Assembly: GCA_016081115.2 (NCBI GenBank)
Contig: JABTTQ020000072.1
Span: 248,001 to 312,000, forward strand
Direction of reading: 5' to 3'
Length of the DNA stretch: 64,000 bases
DNA from: Rehmannia glutinosa
Lineage: Eukaryota; Streptophyta; Magnoliopsida; Lamiales; Orobanchaceae
The notes beneath the pieces were generated by a model. That model made no database searches. It was not told where the DNA came from and worked only from the letters and a program-made list of their open reading frames with translations. A program made the translations under genes and the position numbers. Position 1 is the stretch's first letter; each line of letters begins with the position of its first letter. Positions 1 to 10,814 of this stretch are shown one piece after another.

Positions 1-488
1 TTTTAATCTCACAAACAACAAGTGATAGGAGATTAATTGTAGTAGAATAATAATTATCAGTTAATTATTATCCACAAACAAGAAAGATAAACACTTAAAG
101 AGATAGTTTTAGAAACCAAGAACTATTTTCTTTCTTTCTCCTAAAAGTTGAAAACACACGGCCACTATTCTTTTTCTCAAAAACAAATGTTGCAACTGAT
201 CTCATATATGTCAATTAAGCTGCTATCTTTTTTTATATATATTAACATCATGTTTAATATATAATAAAAGAGTAAAACTACCCACTTAATGGTTTAGTGG
301 GTTGGACCACTACAATAGTGGTCTTATGGCCAAATTGAAACTGTCGTGTGTTCTAAACCTTTACATTCCCTTTATTTTATTTTATTTTTATATCTCTCTT
401 AAGTATATATATATATATATATATATCTTATTTATTTATTCATTCTCAATTATCTAATGGGCTTCTACAATTAGGCCTACTGGATTAT
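1..488. other. AT-rich intergenic sequence
   Basis: No gene is visible. The stretch is AT-rich, with a TA microsatellite at about 404-426. I see no coding frame of useful length and no recognisable terminal repeat. Confidence 0.6.
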
Positions 489-830
489 GGGAGTATTTGC
501 AAAAACTTCTGCTTTTAGAAGAAGTGATTTATTATACCAAAAGTAGAAGTAGTTGAGAATCAGAAATTGGTAGTGTTTGAAAATAAAATCAAAAGTTGAG
601 AATGAGAAGTCGAGAGTGTTTGATAAAAAAGTAGTAGAAGTGCTTATTTATTTGTAAAATTCAAACTTGAAGCAGGTTGCGAGAATCTAAAGCACCTCTC
701 TCCTTGCTTTTGGATTCTGATTAAATGAAGTAGAATCAAAAGCAGAAGTTATTACTTGCAAATACTAAAAACTGCTTTTTTTAAGCAAAAAAATAAAAAG
801 CACTTATTTTAAGTGTTTGCAAACACTTCC
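489..830. mobile_element. MITE with imperfect terminal inverted repeats
   Basis: The left end GGGAGTATTTGCAAA and the inverted right end GGAAGTGTTTGCAAA pair with two mismatches and enclose about 340 bp without coding capacity. The interior is itself partly self-complementary (repeats of the type AAGCAGAAG and CTTCTGCTT). The size and ends fit a hAT-like or foldback MITE. I could not identify a convincing target duplication, so the superfamily is inferred. Confidence 0.55.
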
Positions 831-1257
831 TATATATAGGCTTGGATTTCAAAGTCCAACTAATTAATTTATTCTATTCCTTTTGTTGGGGCTTCTAATC
901 AAATTAGATTTAATTAGATAATCAAATTATTTAATTAAATATTTAATTCAACTATTGAATTAAATTAAAATCCTAACTAATTTAATTTAACTATATTAAT
1001 TAATTGCATTCAAATATTGAATTTAACTTTCAAATAATTTATTCTGCTAATAAATCGTATTAATTAATATACTTGAAATTAACTATTTAGTTTCAAGAAC
1101 CTACAAATCATGGTAACATCTAGCAAGTAGCATGATTACCTAGTATTAGGTGAAATAGCGAGTAAACCTATTTCAATTGTAATTGCATACATGTACAATC
1201 CTTTCGACAACTAATTTCCGATTAAATCTTGGGCATGGATTTATCGAAACCCAACCG
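831..1257. other. AT-rich spacer, no gene seen
   Basis: This is AT-rich DNA with repeated TTAATTAA-type words. I see no reading frame, RNA gene or terminal repeat. Its right edge abuts the probable poly(A) end (plus-strand T run, 1259-1266) of the LINE. Confidence 0.5.
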
Positions 1258-1309
1258 ATTTTTTTAAACCAAAAGAAAATACTTTCATTAATAGAGCAGA
1301 TCGAGCGCA

Positions 1310-3955
1310 ATTCATTATAAATAAAGAGAGGATGAGTAACTCTCAACTCTTTGACAAGGACATAGAACACGTTGCTCTAGCTAGCACATGAGCAATACTA
1401 TTCCGATCTCCTTATAAAAACACAAGATACTTTTGGAAGGAATTCAAGTACTTTTCTACAATCCTTAATAACATCAGAGAAATATGAATTATCCAATGAT
1501 TTTCCACTTAAGGCTTTAATCACCAACAAAGAGTCTGTTTCTAAGCAAACATGGGCGTCTCTCGAATGATCTTTCAACCAACTCAAAGCTTTCCTAACAC
1601 AAACGGCTTGACAAACCACCTATGGTACCATTAGACTCTTGAGGAATCAAGTTTTGATGCTACAAATCTCCCAAAGAAAGATCTCGAATAATAGCTCCAT
1701 AACCAATTCTCGAACTAGCATAATTAATAGCTGCATCAACGTTGCATTTTAGCCAGCCAAGTTGAGATTTTTGCCACTTACGCGCTCCATCAATAGGCTC
1801 TAGAAACCACTCTGCTGCAGGTGTCACCTGTGCTGACTGCCATTGAAATAAGATAAAATTTGCAAGGTTAAAAATCTGAGTAGTAGATCTACCTCCTTGC
1901 TGCCATACAACCTCATTCATGTTCTTCCATAATGCCCATAGAACCATAACAATTTGGCACCTCTGATAAACATTGTGAGCATCCCAAATTTGATTCAGAC
2001 AATGAAGGAAAGAAGATGAAACCTGTGGAGGCTGGCACTTGAGAAATAAATTCCAACAACCTTTAGCAGCAGAGCGAAAAAAACAAAGCATGAGCTGTAT
2101 TTTCAAACTCCATATTGCAGACCGGGCAAAGGGAGAAAATCTGAATTTTCCTTGAAATAAGTCTTTTCTTTGTAGGCAAAGCATTGTGACAAGCCCTCCA
2201 AACCAGATTTTTGGCTTTTGTTGGAACCTTCAAAGCCCAAAAGCCTTTCCAATCAAAAAGATGCTCAAAAGTTAGGCCATTGTCAATCTCTCTACACAAT
2301 AGTTGATATCCTGATTTTACTGAATTTGTCCCTTTCTTGTTTCCTTTCCATACCCAGGAATCACCCACATGCTCATCTCTCAGACAAATACTATGAATAA
2401 GCACTTGATCTCTGTAGTTAAATAAATCCTAAGTGATGTCTAAATCCCACTCAAACAAACCAGGCTTCATAAGGTTATGAACATAAATCCCCTCCAATGC
2501 TATATGAGAAGAAGATACAAAAGGGCAATCATCTGGTAACCATGGATGTTTTAAAATAGAGGTGTTCTTTCCATCACCTAACTTCTTCCTGCTGTTTTGA
2601 AAAACAAAGTCCCTGGCAGCCAAGATACTTCTCCAGATATAGCTTGGATTTGAACCATGCTGAGCATTATACAAATCAACCCCTGGATAATATTTAGCTT
2701 TATAAATACGAGCCACCAATGAATTTTCTTCAGTTAGAAGGCGCCAAACTTGCTTCCCTAAGAGAGCCAAATTAAACTCGTGAAGATGACGAAAACTCAG
2801 CCCCCCTTTAGACTTATGCACACACAACTTATTCCAAGCCAACCAATTAATACCCCTAGAAGATCCCCTTCTTTTCCCCACCAGAAAGAGTTCATCATTC
2901 TTTCTAATTCAACACAAGATTCTCTAGGAAGGAGAAACAAGCTCAAAGCATAGATAGGAACGGCTTGGGCCACTGTTTTGAGAATAATTTCTTTACCTAC
3001 CCGAGAGAGAATTTTCTGTTTCCATCCTTGAAGGCGAGACCACACCTTCTCCTTGATAAATGCAAATATCTTTTTTTTATTACGCCCAATCAAAGATGGC
3101 AAGCCAAGATAAGCACCATGATTTTCCATTTTTTCAACATTTAGCATATCACAGATAACCTCGATCTCCTTAGCAGCAGTGTTTTTGCTGAAAGAAATAG
3201 AAGATTTTTGGGAATTGACAGTCTGACCCGAAGCCTTTGAATAAAGATCCAAGCACTGTTTAATCCGCAAGCATTCATTCCGATTAGCTTTGAAAAATAG
3301 TAAACTATCGTCGGCAAAAAATAGGTGAGTGACACTAGGTGCACTTCAAGCAATCCTACACCCGTGTATCCACCCTTTATCCTCAAAGCTCTTAATAACC
3401 GCAGACAATCCCTCGGCACATAATATGAACAAAAAAGAGGACAATGGATCCCCTTATCGTAAACCACATTCTGACACAAAAAAAATCTGATTCAAATTCA
3501 CCGTGCAAAATTTTATACTTCACAGTCCTTACGCACAATATAAGAATATCAACCCATTTTTTATGGAAACCAAACTTGATTAACATAGCCTCTTGATATC
3601 TCCATTCAATGCGATTGTACGCCTTGCTCATGTCGATTTTAAAAGCTACCACACCGCCTTTACCCTGCCTCTTGCGTTTTAGGTAGTGATTAATCTCAAA
3701 AGCAACCATAATATTATCCGAGTTTAACCTCCGAGGGACAAACACACTTTGAGAGTCAGAAATAATACTTGGTAAGACAAGCTTTAGGCGATTAGCCAAC
3801 ACCTTTGAAATAACCTTGTAAGCCACGTTACAAAGAGCAATAGGACGAAGTTGCGTAATAACTTCCGGATTATTATTCTTCGGTATAAGCACTAGGTTTG
3901 TATCATTAAAACCAACCGAGAAGGAACAAGAATTCATGAAATAAATGCACAAAGA
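1310..3955 (-). pseudogene. LINE ORF2 C-terminal part: reverse transcriptase, zf-RVT, RNase H
   Basis: Broken coding region. Starting at 3955 on the minus strand it shows the RT block LRPIALCNVAYKVISKVLANR, then the catalytic-aspartate block FKIDMSKAYNRIEW, then the FADD catalytic motif at about 3308-3319, in the position of the usual YxDD. Further down is the RT-associated zinc domain (FWALKVPTKAKNLVWR, with Cys residues CPVC) near 2100-2230. Last comes an RNase H-like domain (KCNVDAAIN near 1730 and ETDSLLVIKAL near 1510). At least five frame changes or stops separate these blocks, so no full protein can be made. These enzymes normally nick target DNA and copy LINE RNA in the nucleus. Confidence 0.85.
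3951..3955. repeat. Left target-site duplication of the 13.5-kb LTR element
   Basis: AAAGA immediately precedes the LTR that begins TGTTTGATAC. The partner AATGA follows the other LTR at 17453-17457, with one mismatch. Removing the element plus one copy joins the two LINE halves in frame, which supports the exact junction. Confidence 0.75.
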
Positions 3956-5449
3956 TGTTTGATACATGTTTTTATCTTAATTTTGATGATTTTATTTTGT
4001 CACCAAAACAATGTTTTTTAAAGGTTGTCCAAATACTCCTAAATGATTTAAAATGGTTTTAAAATTTTCCGGAGTATTTCCTCAAGTTCAATTTTGATAA
4101 TAATGGACAACACTTTTAATGATTTTATGTCAATGGGTTTTTACTCCTAAACAAGATTTCTAAATGTTGTCTAAATACTCCCGATTGGTTTAAAATGTTT
4201 TTACTAAATTTTTGGAGTATTTCTTGAGTTTTATTTTCGACAAAAATTGGACAACATTTCTGTCTCGTGGTCGACCGGTCGCCCTATAGGGCAACCCGTA
4301 CCTGAAGATGTTTTTAGAAACAGAAAATGAGACGGATGTAATATTGGTCAGGTCGACCGGTCGCCCAAGGGGTCGACCCGTGTCCGCCGATCGATCGATC
4401 GCCCCGTCGCCGTGCACTGGAGTTCATTTGTGTTCTGAGAACTTCCTTTCTTGTTTTTTGCTTGAGGGGACCGGTCCTTGTAGAGGTCGCCGTGGCCGAA
4501 GACCCTTGGACCGGTCGCCCTATGTTAAATTGCTACGTTATGTTTCAAACTTTTATTTCAGTGCGACCGGTCGCCCTGTGCATTGACAGCAAAAATATGA
4601 CCGTTTGACAGTAGACACATTTCCTTAAATTGTGGGATTGATTTCTAACAGCTATATTCTTGATTTTAATTGTATTTTTCTGTAGATTTTCAATCCCCAA
4701 GAGGAGCCTATGCTTGATCAATCATCTCCTATAAATAGAGGAAGTTTTGGAGCAACCAATACAACAATTGAGACACAACACAACAAGATACGAGTTCAAG
4801 CAAATACTTGGTCTTTCATTGTTATTATTCTTGTTGTAAATTTGCCTAGCTTATCACTTTCACATCCTTGAGGTCTAGGCTATTCTTGATTACACTTTGC
4901 ACTCAAATTGTATTATTCATTATTGAGTTGTAATCTTGATTTTTGGTTATCATTCAACACAAGATATCCTTGTGAGTGTTCTTGTGGTAAGAGCACACTT
5001 GGATGATCTAGGTGATAGGTGCAAGAAGATTGTGGTGATCTTCTTATTGAGGTGTTGAAGAATTTGGTATTCTTCAAGGTTGAAGATTGTGGTAATCTTC
5101 ACAAGGTGCCGTTGGAGATTGTGGTAATCTTCAAGAAGAGATTGTGGTAATCTCAAATGTGGTGTTGAAAAAGAGTGTGGTGCTCTTCGAGGTGTTGTAA
5201 GTTGAATTTGTATTAATTTTGGTAATTAATAAAATTCTTTTTCTTTTTGAAATCCATCCCGGATATACTGGGGTGGTAGAGGATTAGGCCCTAGGTGGGT
5301 TGAACCTCTTTAAATCGACGTGTGTTGTCTACATTCCGCACCTTTATTATTGTGTTTGAGCATTCGGTTATAAAAGGAGGGCAAAATCGAAAAGATGGAC
5401 ATAATCTATTCACCCCCCCTCTAGATTATCGTAGCCGCTTGGACTTACA
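3956..5449 (+). repeat. 5' LTR of the 13.5-kb element
   Basis: Starts TGTTTGATACATG and ends GGACTTACA. It contains a GC-rich segment (4270-4575) rich in ACCGGT palindromes, a TATA box at 4730-4737, and a series of AGATTGTGGTAATCTTC-like repeats at 5027-5160. It is nearly identical to 15973-17452 apart from substitutions and small indels, mostly in the GC-rich part. Confidence 0.92.
4730..4737 (+). promoter_or_regulatory. TATA box of the 5' LTR
   Basis: TATAAATA lies mid-LTR and is followed by GAGGAAG. The same site is conserved in the 3' LTR at 16736-16743. Its position is right for the U3/R boundary, with transcription expected to begin about 30 bp downstream; the start is inferred. Confidence 0.6.
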
Positions 5450-6908
5450 AGTGGTATCAGAGCCAAACTCTTTGGCAAGCTCATTTCACATCGCGAGTGA
5501 AGAGAAACGATCGTCGGCTACATACGAAGCTCATCTATCCGGCACCTCCACCACCAAGCCACCACTATTTGATTCCAAAAATTTTAATTTTTGGAAAGAA
5601 AGAATGGAATGCTATCTACAAGGTTGCGAGTTCGACATTTGGAACACCGTCATTAATGGAGAATCCATTCCAATGAAAGATACACCACACACCTCAAAAG
5701 GCTTCAAAAAGCTCAATGATGAAGAGAAGAAAATCATCTCCTTAAACGGTAAAGCTCTCAATATTTTGTATTGTTCATTTACTAATTTAGAATATGAACA
5801 TATTGTAGGAATAAAGTCGGCACATGAAGTATGGCAAAAATTAGAAGCCATCTATGGAGTATTTGCAAATAAAAGAAGTCAAACAAAAGCATCTACTTCT
5901 CAAAGGGATACAAGTTCATATCTAAGGAACAAGCCTCTTACAACTTCCAATTATGAAGAAGTTGAATATTGTTTTATGGGCATCAATGAAGAAAACGAGG
6001 TATGTCTTAAACCCTCTACTTCCTATGATATTGTCATTAAAAATGATTATAGTGATTTGCAAAATGATTATGATGAACTTCAAAATGAATTCCAAAGCTT
6101 ACTTGTTAAATACAAAAATTTGAAAAAGGAATTCAATGTTTTGAAAAATGATAAGGATAATTTATTTACTTCCTATGAATTACTATCATGTGCTCACACC
6201 ACCACACTTGACAAGGTTAGAAACCTTGAAAAAGAAAATAGTACTCTCGTTGAGGATATTAATTGCATGAAAAAGGATTTATCTAAATCCGACTTAAGTA
6301 CCGATGAAATTGTTGATTGTTGTGATAATTCGAAACTAGAACTTAATCATAAGCTTAATGTTGTCAATCATATGAATAAGAATCAAATATCTAAGCATGT
6401 TGGTCATTATGCTCCTAGAATTATCACATGCTTCTATTGCGGTAAAAAGGGTCATACGGCTAATACTTGTCGGGTTAGAAACAGCTCTAATCATTATTGG
6501 AGACCTAAAAGTCTCAAAGCTAATCCTAAAGGACCCAAACACTTGAGGGTACCACAAAATAATGTTTTATTAGGTACCCGGCGAAACAATGATCGAAGAA
6601 AATTCATACCGCCAAGAAGACATCAAATGACCGTTTCATTTGATCAAAGAAGGAGAAACTATTTTCGACAAAGCCAATTTTCAAGAAGAGGGTATAATCA
6701 AAATTGGGAAAAACATAATCCTTGGAAATGGCAAAGACATCATCAACAAGATGATTCTCAAAGAAGAAGAGACCATCAACAACGGGAAGGTAACAAACCT
6801 TGGAAATGGAGTAATCAAAGAAGTCATCATCAACAAAGTGACTTCTCAATGGGAAGATATCATCAACAATGGGAAAGACACAACCCATGGAAACGGCGAA
6901 ATTGGTAA
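5450..6908 (+). pseudogene. Copia-type gag with CCHC zinc knuckle (start codon lost)
   Basis: A reading frame of about 486 codons follows the primer site. The N-terminal part has the copia gag signature (FNFWKERMECYL) and a W-x-K-L block near 5832. The frame then jumps to a low-complexity segment, as if the middle of the capsid domain were deleted. A coiled-coil region (6000-6310) comes next, then a CX2CX4HX4C zinc knuckle (CFYCGKKGHTANTC, about 6430-6471). The tail is a degenerate array of HHQQ / NPWKW / RRR repeats up to the stop at 6908. The frame is open upstream into the LTR, but no ATG lies between the primer site and the gag domain, so the normal start has probably mutated. Confidence 0.8.
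5452..5463 (+). promoter_or_regulatory. Primer-binding site, initiator Met-tRNA type
   Basis: TGGTATCAGAGC begins two bases after the 5' LTR. This is the usual copia primer site complementary to the 3' end of initiator methionine tRNA. Confidence 0.9.
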
Positions 6909-7743
6909 ATCGTATCTCCCCATTTATATGTGCATTTTATTTTAATTCTATGCATATTTTTATTTGTATCTTATTGCAAAATGAGTTTTCTAATATTTAT
7001 CCTTTATTAAGGTCTTCAATATATATTTGTGCTTTTATAATTTTTTTAAGAAGACCTTATTTAATTAGACTTATGTGGTTTATTATCTCCTATAAATTCT
7101 TAGCATAAGCTCTTTCTGATATCTCTTATTACTTGTCTACACTTGTGCAAATTTTGTCTAAGAATTGTGTAGGATACATATCTCATACTCATTAGCTATT
7201 ACGTCATCAAGTTTCTTAAACTATCGAGGTACGTTCACTCGTATTTTTTCTTAGAACTCGATATTATGCTTATGCACATATCTTTCAAGATATTTCATTT
7301 TAACCCCTTAAGTGCCCCTAAATGATTTTGCAAATATTCTCTTAAAAGGGCACTACTTGATAAGTCTCGATTTTCTCGAATATATGTTTTCCGAAACCCA
7401 TATTTGTTGGACTTGATCCAAAATTATCTTTTTGCAAAGTTTTATAACTTTTGGGGTGGAAAATCGAATTTTTGAAACCTAAAGAATGAAAAAAACACTA
7501 GACGGTCATAACAGGGGCGACGGTCATCGCACGCGTCGACCGGTCGCACTACTACTCGACCGGTCGCCTGTGCTAATTTTTTAGATATAAACTTTCTGTT
7601 CTTCGTTTCAAAACAGAAGAGAAATTTCTTCAAAACCCTTAACAAATGAACATCTTTCCCCCTTTTCTTATATTCCTCAATTCTTCATCATTTTTCACGA
7701 TTCTTGTTGCTAATCTTCTTATTTTCACAAGAATCTTACATAT
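6909..7743 (+). other. Non-coding internal region of the LTR element
   Basis: No coding frame of substance. A fully open pol would be expected here in an autonomous copia element but is absent. At 7500-7570 there is a short cluster of ACCGGT palindromes (7539-7544, 7559-7564) like the cluster in the LTRs. Confidence 0.6.
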
Positions 7744-8842
7744 ATGGCTCCCCCAAAGAATTCCACTGGTCGAAATCCCATCTCCAAGCGTAGAAGGGGC
7801 GGAGAGGGTTCGTCGAGAATCGGCAAGAAGAAGCCGAACAAAGGGATATCCGAGCTGCCCAAAGAAATGTAGCTCAGGAAGGTGATGATGTTCAAAATCC
7901 CGTTCTCTCTCGGGCCCAAATTGTCGAACTCCACGGAACAATTTCACTCCAAAATTGCCGTTGGGCGAAAGGTAAAAAATCTTTTGTTACTAAGCTCCTA
8001 ATTCCCACAATGTTCTTAATTTCATCAATAAGTATGCGGAATGGTACTATGAGGATTCGGGGATGGGAGGAAAATCTATTGCTCGAACTAAAATGCGTCG
8101 TTTTAGTTCATTTACCAATGAATATCCCACCATTAGAGGATTCTTTGAGGAGCAAGGTTGGATGTATTTATGGGAGCATGCGTATGTTTTGTATGATGAT
8201 GATATTATCCAACTCTTTTATGCCAATATGTGGGTGGAATATAATGTTGAAAGGAAGCCGATTGCCGTTAATTCGCTTGTAAAGGGTCATCATTTTAGAT
8301 GGACTCCCAATGATATTTGTTGGCTTTTACATGTTAGAGAAGGTGGTTGGGATTATTTCTCTTGTGGGACTTGGAATGATGAAATGTTGGGGGTGTCGAT
8401 GAAAGAAGTTAAGACGTATTTGGGAGTATGGCCAAAGTATTCTTTGTTGGCAATGACACTTGAGCATCGTATTTTGTCGGTCATTGTCGCATATTGCATT
8501 TGTGGTAAGTCGGGAAAGATGCTTAGCAACATGGATTACTTTTTGACTTATAAGATTGCTAGGAGGGAACCACTTAACTTTGGTGCCATACTTATTCAAT
8601 GTCTAATTGAGTCCATCACTCAAGGTAATAAGAAGTTGGTTATGGGAAATTGGGTTTGTAAACTTCTTATTCAATCGGGACTACCTTCGTCGGAGTGTAA
8701 CTCGGAGGTATTTCAAAATGACTTCGACATTGATAACATCTCCCAAATGGTCACGATGCGCAAGAATATGGACATCCGACCAACTAAAATGGCTAGAGGA
8801 AGAGGTCAAAATTCCCCCGATCCTAATGACTACTTTGATGAC
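7744..8842 (+). pseudogene. Second ORF of the LTR element, first part (plant transposon-protein-like)
   Basis: A likely start ATG at 7744 opens a basic, Lys/Arg-rich N-terminus (MAPPKNSTGRNPISKRRR). The coding signal then changes frame at least twice before the long open stretch at about 8020-8842. That stretch has features I associate from memory with the 'putative plant transposon protein' family found in many retroelements: a block around FYANMWVEYN, a hydrophobic middle, and a WTPNDICWLL segment. Its biochemical role is unknown. The frame is cut at 8842 by the nested element, and the same frame resumes at 14490. An alternative is a captured host gene fragment; I found no family with a known activity. 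Confidence 0.6.
8838..8842. repeat. Left target-site duplication (ATGAC) of the nested gypsy structure
   Basis: ATGAC occurs directly before the first 1.7-kb LTR and again directly after the third (14485-14489). The match is perfect, and the interrupted codons run on correctly. Confidence 0.85.
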
Positions 8843-10545
8843 TCATGGCTCAAAAGCTACCTTTAAAACCGTAGGCAAGTGCACCTATCGTTTTATAGTA
8901 TAGATTATTGAGTACCGAGTGTCATTCCCACGAGGATTGTAAGTACTAATAATTACCGTCTTTTTGTTATTTAATCTAACAATTTTCAGAGTTTTTGTTT
9001 GATGAAAAAGGAAAACAAATTATAAATTGTAAAAATGAAGAAAGATTTGTAAAATAAGAAATCAAGAGATAAAAATGTGTTTGAATGTAAATCCCTCTAG
9101 AATGTTTTTGTGATTTGACAAGTTAAAAATACAACCGTAAGCCCTTAAGCAAAAACCAACCTCTTTTAATAAAATCTCATGTCTTGTGGACCGTAGAAAT
9201 TCCCAATTTAAGTTAAACCCTTTCTCAAGGCGAAAAACTTCTAATCTCAAGTTGATTAACTGAAATCTCTTTCTAGTTAAAACCCCCAAGACAACATTAT
9301 AACGGTTTGTGAATTCCCATATTAGGTTTGACCCTAATCCAGAAGATTTATGTCGTCCTATATCTAGGATTGCATGCAACTCTTTTCACTTATATAGGTT
9401 CTATTTCACCATGAATCCCTCGATTTCCCGGATGAAAAATAAACTTCAAATCAATATTGCGCATATATCAATTCGAAAGAACGAAGCATAATATAAGTGA
9501 ATCACACAAAATATGAAGATTTTATTAAAAGCATACACACCTTAATCACAAATCCATTCTAGAGTTCATTACATTCAAACACTAGGAGTTTAGCTACACA
9601 TGATTTTGACCAAAGAATAAATTACACAAGAAGATTTAAGTATTGTAGACATGGTGTACTTATCTTTCTCAAAATCTCAATTGACTTCTTTCTTGATTGA
9701 TGATGTTGCTCCAAGCCTTCTTCTCCAATATTGCCCCAAGCTTTCTCCTCCAAGACCCCTTGATCCCAATTCTACTTAATGAAATGAATACAATGAATAT
9801 TTCCTGAGTATCTAATGAATGCCTCTCCCAACTTCAACCCTTGGCTTTTATAGGCAACCAATACATTGATAGTACTCTCTTTTGTTAAACAATTGCCTCC
9901 ATTTTCCTTGTTGGTTGGTGAATTCTTGTATTCAAGTGATGAGGAGGGGACATGGAGACATGTTTCAACAGCAAAGTAGGGTGTTAAAAGTGTACAAAAG
10001 TGGCCAAAATGGGTTGGTTGGTGAGTTTTCCCCAAATTCCGCAAAGAAAAGTTGCAAAAAGAGGTCCGGACACGCCCGTGTCGCCCCGAACGGTCGGGCC
10101 GTCGCTGTTTTATCACACAGGGACTCAGGGAAACATGGCGTGCTTCCCAACACGGCCAGGCCGTGTCTCTCGACACGGCCGTGTTGGGGAACACGGCCTG
10201 GGCCGTGTCGGGAGGCTGTTTTGTGCGAAAAATCGAGTTTTTAGCTCCGGCGGAACACGGCCGTGTTGCCCGACACCCCTGCCCGTGTTGGACAAAAAGG
10301 CCCCGAAATGACGCGTTTGGCTTGGAATTTCGAGCGTTTTGCATCCTTAAACTCCCGGTATGTTTTGACATGAATCCATGGTCCGAAATTCACCAAAATT
10401 AGCCCCGAATGGTCAATCTACATCAATAAAAGCACCTCGGAGTAATATGAACTATGTACAATAAAAAATTTACAAAACTAACAATAAAATAACTCGAATT
10501 CTACTCAAATATACACATAAAACGTGCATAAAAAGACTCTTATCA
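8843..10545 (-). repeat. LTR copy 1 of the nested gypsy element
   Basis: About 1.70 kb. Its first bases are TCATGGCTC where copies 2-4 have TGATGGCTC, a single substitution at the terminus. It contains a minus-strand TATAAAAG at 9845-9852 and a GC-rich palindromic cluster at about 10076-10290. Confidence 0.9.
9845..9852 (-). promoter_or_regulatory. TATA box of the gypsy LTR family (minus strand)
   Basis: TATAAAAG on the minus strand lies just downstream of the GC-rich palindrome cluster. The same octamer is kept in copies 2 (11817-11824), 3 (13781-13788) and 4 (63609-63616). It is therefore a good candidate for the LTR promoter. Confidence 0.5.
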
Positions 10546-10814
10546 AACCACCTCCAACTTTGAACTTTGCTTGTCCTCAAGCAAAACATTATATCAAAAA
10601 GAGGGATTCAATAAATCACAACATACAAAGATGAAATTTTTTTTTTCAACATATTGAACATAAGTAGTCAAGTTCTTGGCCTTCTCAACCCGAATTAACC
10701 ATTAAGTAAAAACATAGTTTTGTAAAACGATCATTGTCAAGAAAGATCGTAATATCGCGGGCATTATTCAGACTTAAAATCATCACTTCACAAATACTGA
10801 TAGTATTTGTGAAC
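10546..10814 (-). repeat. Short internal segment 1 between LTRs
   Basis: 269 bp, almost identical to 12516-12786. On the minus strand it starts with a perfect hairpin (arms TTCACAAATACT, loop of 3, at 10787-10813). It ends in a purine-rich tract (plus strand AACCACCTCCAA at 10546-10557) next to the following LTR. No coding frame and no tRNA-type primer site are visible. Confidence 0.8.

Larger units (their letters stand above)
1258..3955 (-). mobile_element. LINE retrotransposon, 3' half
   Basis: Read on the minus strand, this is the 3' half of a plant non-LTR retrotransposon. The order is the second part of the reverse transcriptase, a zinc-binding RT-associated domain, then RNase H. The 3' end is marked by a short A run (T run at 1259-1266 on the plus strand). 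The 5' half lies at 17458-20140 on the same strand; the two were one element before the LTR element at 3956-17452 inserted. Frameshifts and stops show that the LINE is dead. Confidence 0.85.

Noticed and set aside
9882..10402. Several overlapping open frames of 100-200 codons on both strands in the GC-rich LTR parts (also 11738-12366, 13821-14310, 63536-63999)
   Set aside because: They arise because GC-rich LTR sequence has few stops. They differ between LTR copies by frame-changing indels and show no motif.
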